From an uncultured beta proteobacterium (GTDB taxonomy: Bacteria > Pseudomonadota > Gammaproteobacteria > Burkholderiales > Burkholderiaceae), in assembly GCA_903995005.1 (NCBI GenBank), contig CAJEZV010000011.1, positions 1-33,152 of the forward strand: 33,152 nt of DNA, in the 5' to 3' direction. Both the position numbers and the translations under genes were made by a program. Of this stretch, positions 31,335-33,152 are shown one piece after another (position 1 is the first letter of the stretch; each line of letters starts with the position of its first letter). The notes under the pieces are model-generated. The model saw only the letters and a list, made by a program, of their open reading frames with translations, was not told the origin of the DNA and did not search any database.

Positions 31335-33152
31335 ATGAAAGCATTGCTCGATTTATTTAAGCAAACGCAGGGCGAAGAACAGTTTGATGTCATCAAAATT
31401 GGTCTCGCATCTCCTGAGAAAATTCGCTCATGGTCTTTTGGTGAAGTACGCAAACCAGAAACCATCAACTATCGGACTTTTAAGCCCGAGCGTGATGGTT
31501 TGTTCTGCGCCAAAATTTTTGGACCAACCAAAGACTACGAGTGCTTATGCGGTAAGTACAAGCGCTTAAAGTTCCGTGGCGTAATCTGCGAGAAGTGCGG
31601 TGTTGAAGTTACTCTTGCTAAGGTGCGTCGTGAGCGCATGGGCCACATTGAGTTGGCAGCCCCTGTAGCGCATATTTGGTTCCTGAAGTCCCTACCATCC
31701 CGTTTGGGCATGGTTCTCGATATGACATTGCGTGATATCGAGCGCGTTCTCTACTTTGAAGCGTATGTAGTGGTTGATCCTGGCATGACTCCTGAGGGCG
31801 CGATGAAGCGCGGTCAGATTATGTCTGAGGATGAATACATTGCTAAGACAGAAGAGTATGGTGACGGTGCATTTACTGCCATCATGGGCGCAGAAGGCAT
31901 TCGTGATCTCTTGCGCTCGATTGATATCGATCGTGAAGTAGAGACGATTCGTGCTGACTTGAAAGCAACTGGTAGCGATGCCAAGATCAAGAAATACGCT
32001 AAGCGCTTAAAAGTGCTCGAGGCGTTCCAGACTTCAGGTATTAAGCCTGACTGGATGATCATGGAAGTATTGCCAGTATTGCCACCCGAATTGCGCCCAT
32101 TGGTGCCATTGGATGGCGGTCGCTTTGCTACCTCCGATTTGAACGACCTTTATCGTCGCGTCATCAACCGTAACAACCGTTTGAAGCGTTTGTTAGAGTT
32201 GCGCGCACCAGAGATCATCGTTCGTAACGAAAAACGGATGTTGCAAGAAGCGGTTGACTCATTGCTCGACAACGGTCGTCGCGGTAAGGCTATGACTGGC
32301 GCTAACAAGCGTCCTCTCAAGTCCTTAGCTGAGATGATTAAAGGTAAGAGCGGCCGTTTCCGTCAAAACTTGTTGGGTAAACGCGTTGACTATTCTGGTC
32401 GTTCAGTGATCGTGGTTGGTCCGACATTGAAATTGCATCAGTGCGGCTTACCAAAATTAATGGCTTTGGAATTGTTCAAGCCATTCATTTTCAACAAGCT
32501 TGAGACTTTAGGAATTGCAACCACGATTAAGGCTGCAAAGAAAGAGGTTGAAAGCCAGACTCCAATCGTTTGGGACATTCTCGAAGAAGTGATTCGTGAA
32601 CACCCAATCATGCTAAACCGTGCGCCTACATTGCACCGTCTCGGTATCCAGGCTTTCGAGCCAATGCTGATTGAAGGTAAAGCAATTCAATTGCACCCAT
32701 TAGTCTGCGCGGCATTTAACGCAGACTTTGACGGTGACCAAATGGCGGTTCACGTTCCTTTATCGCTCGAAGCGCAAATGGAAGCACGTACCTTGATGTT
32801 GGCTTCGAACAACGTATTGTTCCCAGCTAATGGCGAGCCATCAATCGTTCCTTCACAGGACGTGGTGTTGGGTCTGTACTACGCTACCCGCGACAAGATC
32901 AACGGTAAGGGTGAAGGCATGGTTTTTGCCAACATTACTGAAGTAGTACGCGCATACGAAGCGGGTCAAGTTGAATTGGCTTCTCGTGTTGCTGTGCGTA
33001 TTACTGAGTATGAGATCGTGGATAAGAAGGCAGAAGGCGATGCGCGTTTTGTCCAGAAAACCAAGATCTATCAAACATCAGTTGGCCGTGCAATCTTGTC
33101 TGAAATTCTGCCTAAAGGCATGTCTTTCGAGGAAATCAACAAGCCTTTGAAG
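31335..33152 (+). CDS. rpoC: RNA polymerase beta' subunit, N-terminal 606 codons
   Basis: Starts [20 protein letters not shown], one base after rpoB. The N-terminal zinc finger is CLCGKY...CEKCG (about residues 71-90). The catalytic NADFDGDQM is at 462-470, with Asp464, 466 and 468 binding the active-site magnesium. The lid and rudder region and [14 protein letters not shown] are present. The frame is open to the last base, so the gene is cut by the window edge, not truncated in nature as far as can be seen. Confidence 0.98.
   Translation, partial: MKALLDLFKQTQGEEQFDVIKIGLASPEKIRSWSFGEVRKPETINYRTFKPERDGLFCAKIFGPTKDYECLCGKYKRLKFRGVICEKCGVEVTLAKVRRERMGHIELAAPVAHIWFLKSLPSRLGMVLDMTLRDIERVLYFEAYVVVDPGMTPEGAMKRGQIMSEDEYIAKTEEYGDGAFTAIMGAEGIRDLLRSIDIDREVETIRADLKATGSDAKIKKYAKRLKVLEAFQTSGIKPDWMIMEVLPVLPPELRPLVPLDGGRFATSDLNDLYRRVINRNNRLKRLLELRAPEIIVRNEKRMLQEAVDSLLDNGRRGKAMTGANKRPLKSLAEMIKGKSGRFRQNLLGKRVDYSGRSVIVVGPTLKLHQCGLPKLMALELFKPFIFNKLETLGIATTIKAAKKEVESQTPIVWDILEEVIREHPIMLNRAPTLHRLGIQAFEPMLIEGKAIQLHPLVCAAFNADFDGDQMAVHVPLSLEAQMEARTLMLASNNVLFPANGEPSIVPSQDVVLGLYYATRDKINGKGEGMVFANITEVVRAYEAGQVELASRVAVRITEYEIVDKKAEGDARFVQKTKIYQTSVGRAILSEILPKGMSFEEINKPLK

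Overview
This window is almost certainly chromosomal DNA of a small-genome betaproteobacterium of the order Burkholderiales, most likely Polynucleobacter or a close relative. The basis is the AtpD, AtpH, RpoB and EF-Tu protein sequences (for example the AtpD stretch [18 protein letters not shown] and the RpoB start [20 protein letters not shown]), the 16S rRNA, moderate GC content and gene order. The genus is my recognition and was not tested by a search.

Layout. (1) 1-617: atpI and the first 56 codons of atpB lie on the minus strand. At about 609-617 they abut the 3' part of atpB on the plus strand, so atpB is split and the start of the ATP synthase operon is inverted relative to its remainder. 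(2) 617-6904: the rest of the F1Fo ATP synthase operon, atpB(3')-E-F-H-A-G-D-C, is intact. It is followed by hemE (TTG start) and, after an AT-rich gap carrying DnaA-box-like sequences, by priA. (3) 10437-12421, minus strand: tRNA-Arg(CCG), a membrane fatty acid desaturase, a 61-residue CxxC/CxxC protein and an isolated gcvH. (4) 12524-16218: a 76-residue membrane protein resembling the anchor of c5-type cytochromes; rsmI facing it across a bidirectional terminator; diaA, a BON-domain lipoprotein (dolP-like) and a small periplasmic cytochrome c on the plus strand; and a GNAT acetyltransferase on the minus strand. (5) 16219-21787: a complete rRNA operon with promoter, boxA elements, 16S, tRNA-Ile, tRNA-Ala, 23S, 5S and terminator. 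(6) 21812-33152: tRNA-Tyr, Gly, Thr, tuf, tRNA-Trp, secE, nusG, rplK, rplA, rplJ, rplL, rpoB and the first 606 codons of rpoC, which runs off the right edge.

Functionally this is a housekeeping region: energy conservation (ATP synthase), haem synthesis, replication restart, and the translation and transcription machinery, with all rRNA, tRNA, EF-Tu, ribosomal-protein and RNA polymerase genes on one strand. I found no CRISPR array, transposase, prophage, toxin-antitoxin or defence genes, and I do not see a new multi-gene system. The points most worth attention are the inverted atpI-atpB junction (real inversion or amplification/assembly chimera), a perfect 18-bp tandem duplication in the rRNA leader, DnaA boxes between hemE and priA, mutually exclusive hairpins between rplL and rpoB, a terminator-like hairpin in the L10 leader, an Ala/Glu-rich tail on L10, and two small unexplained proteins.
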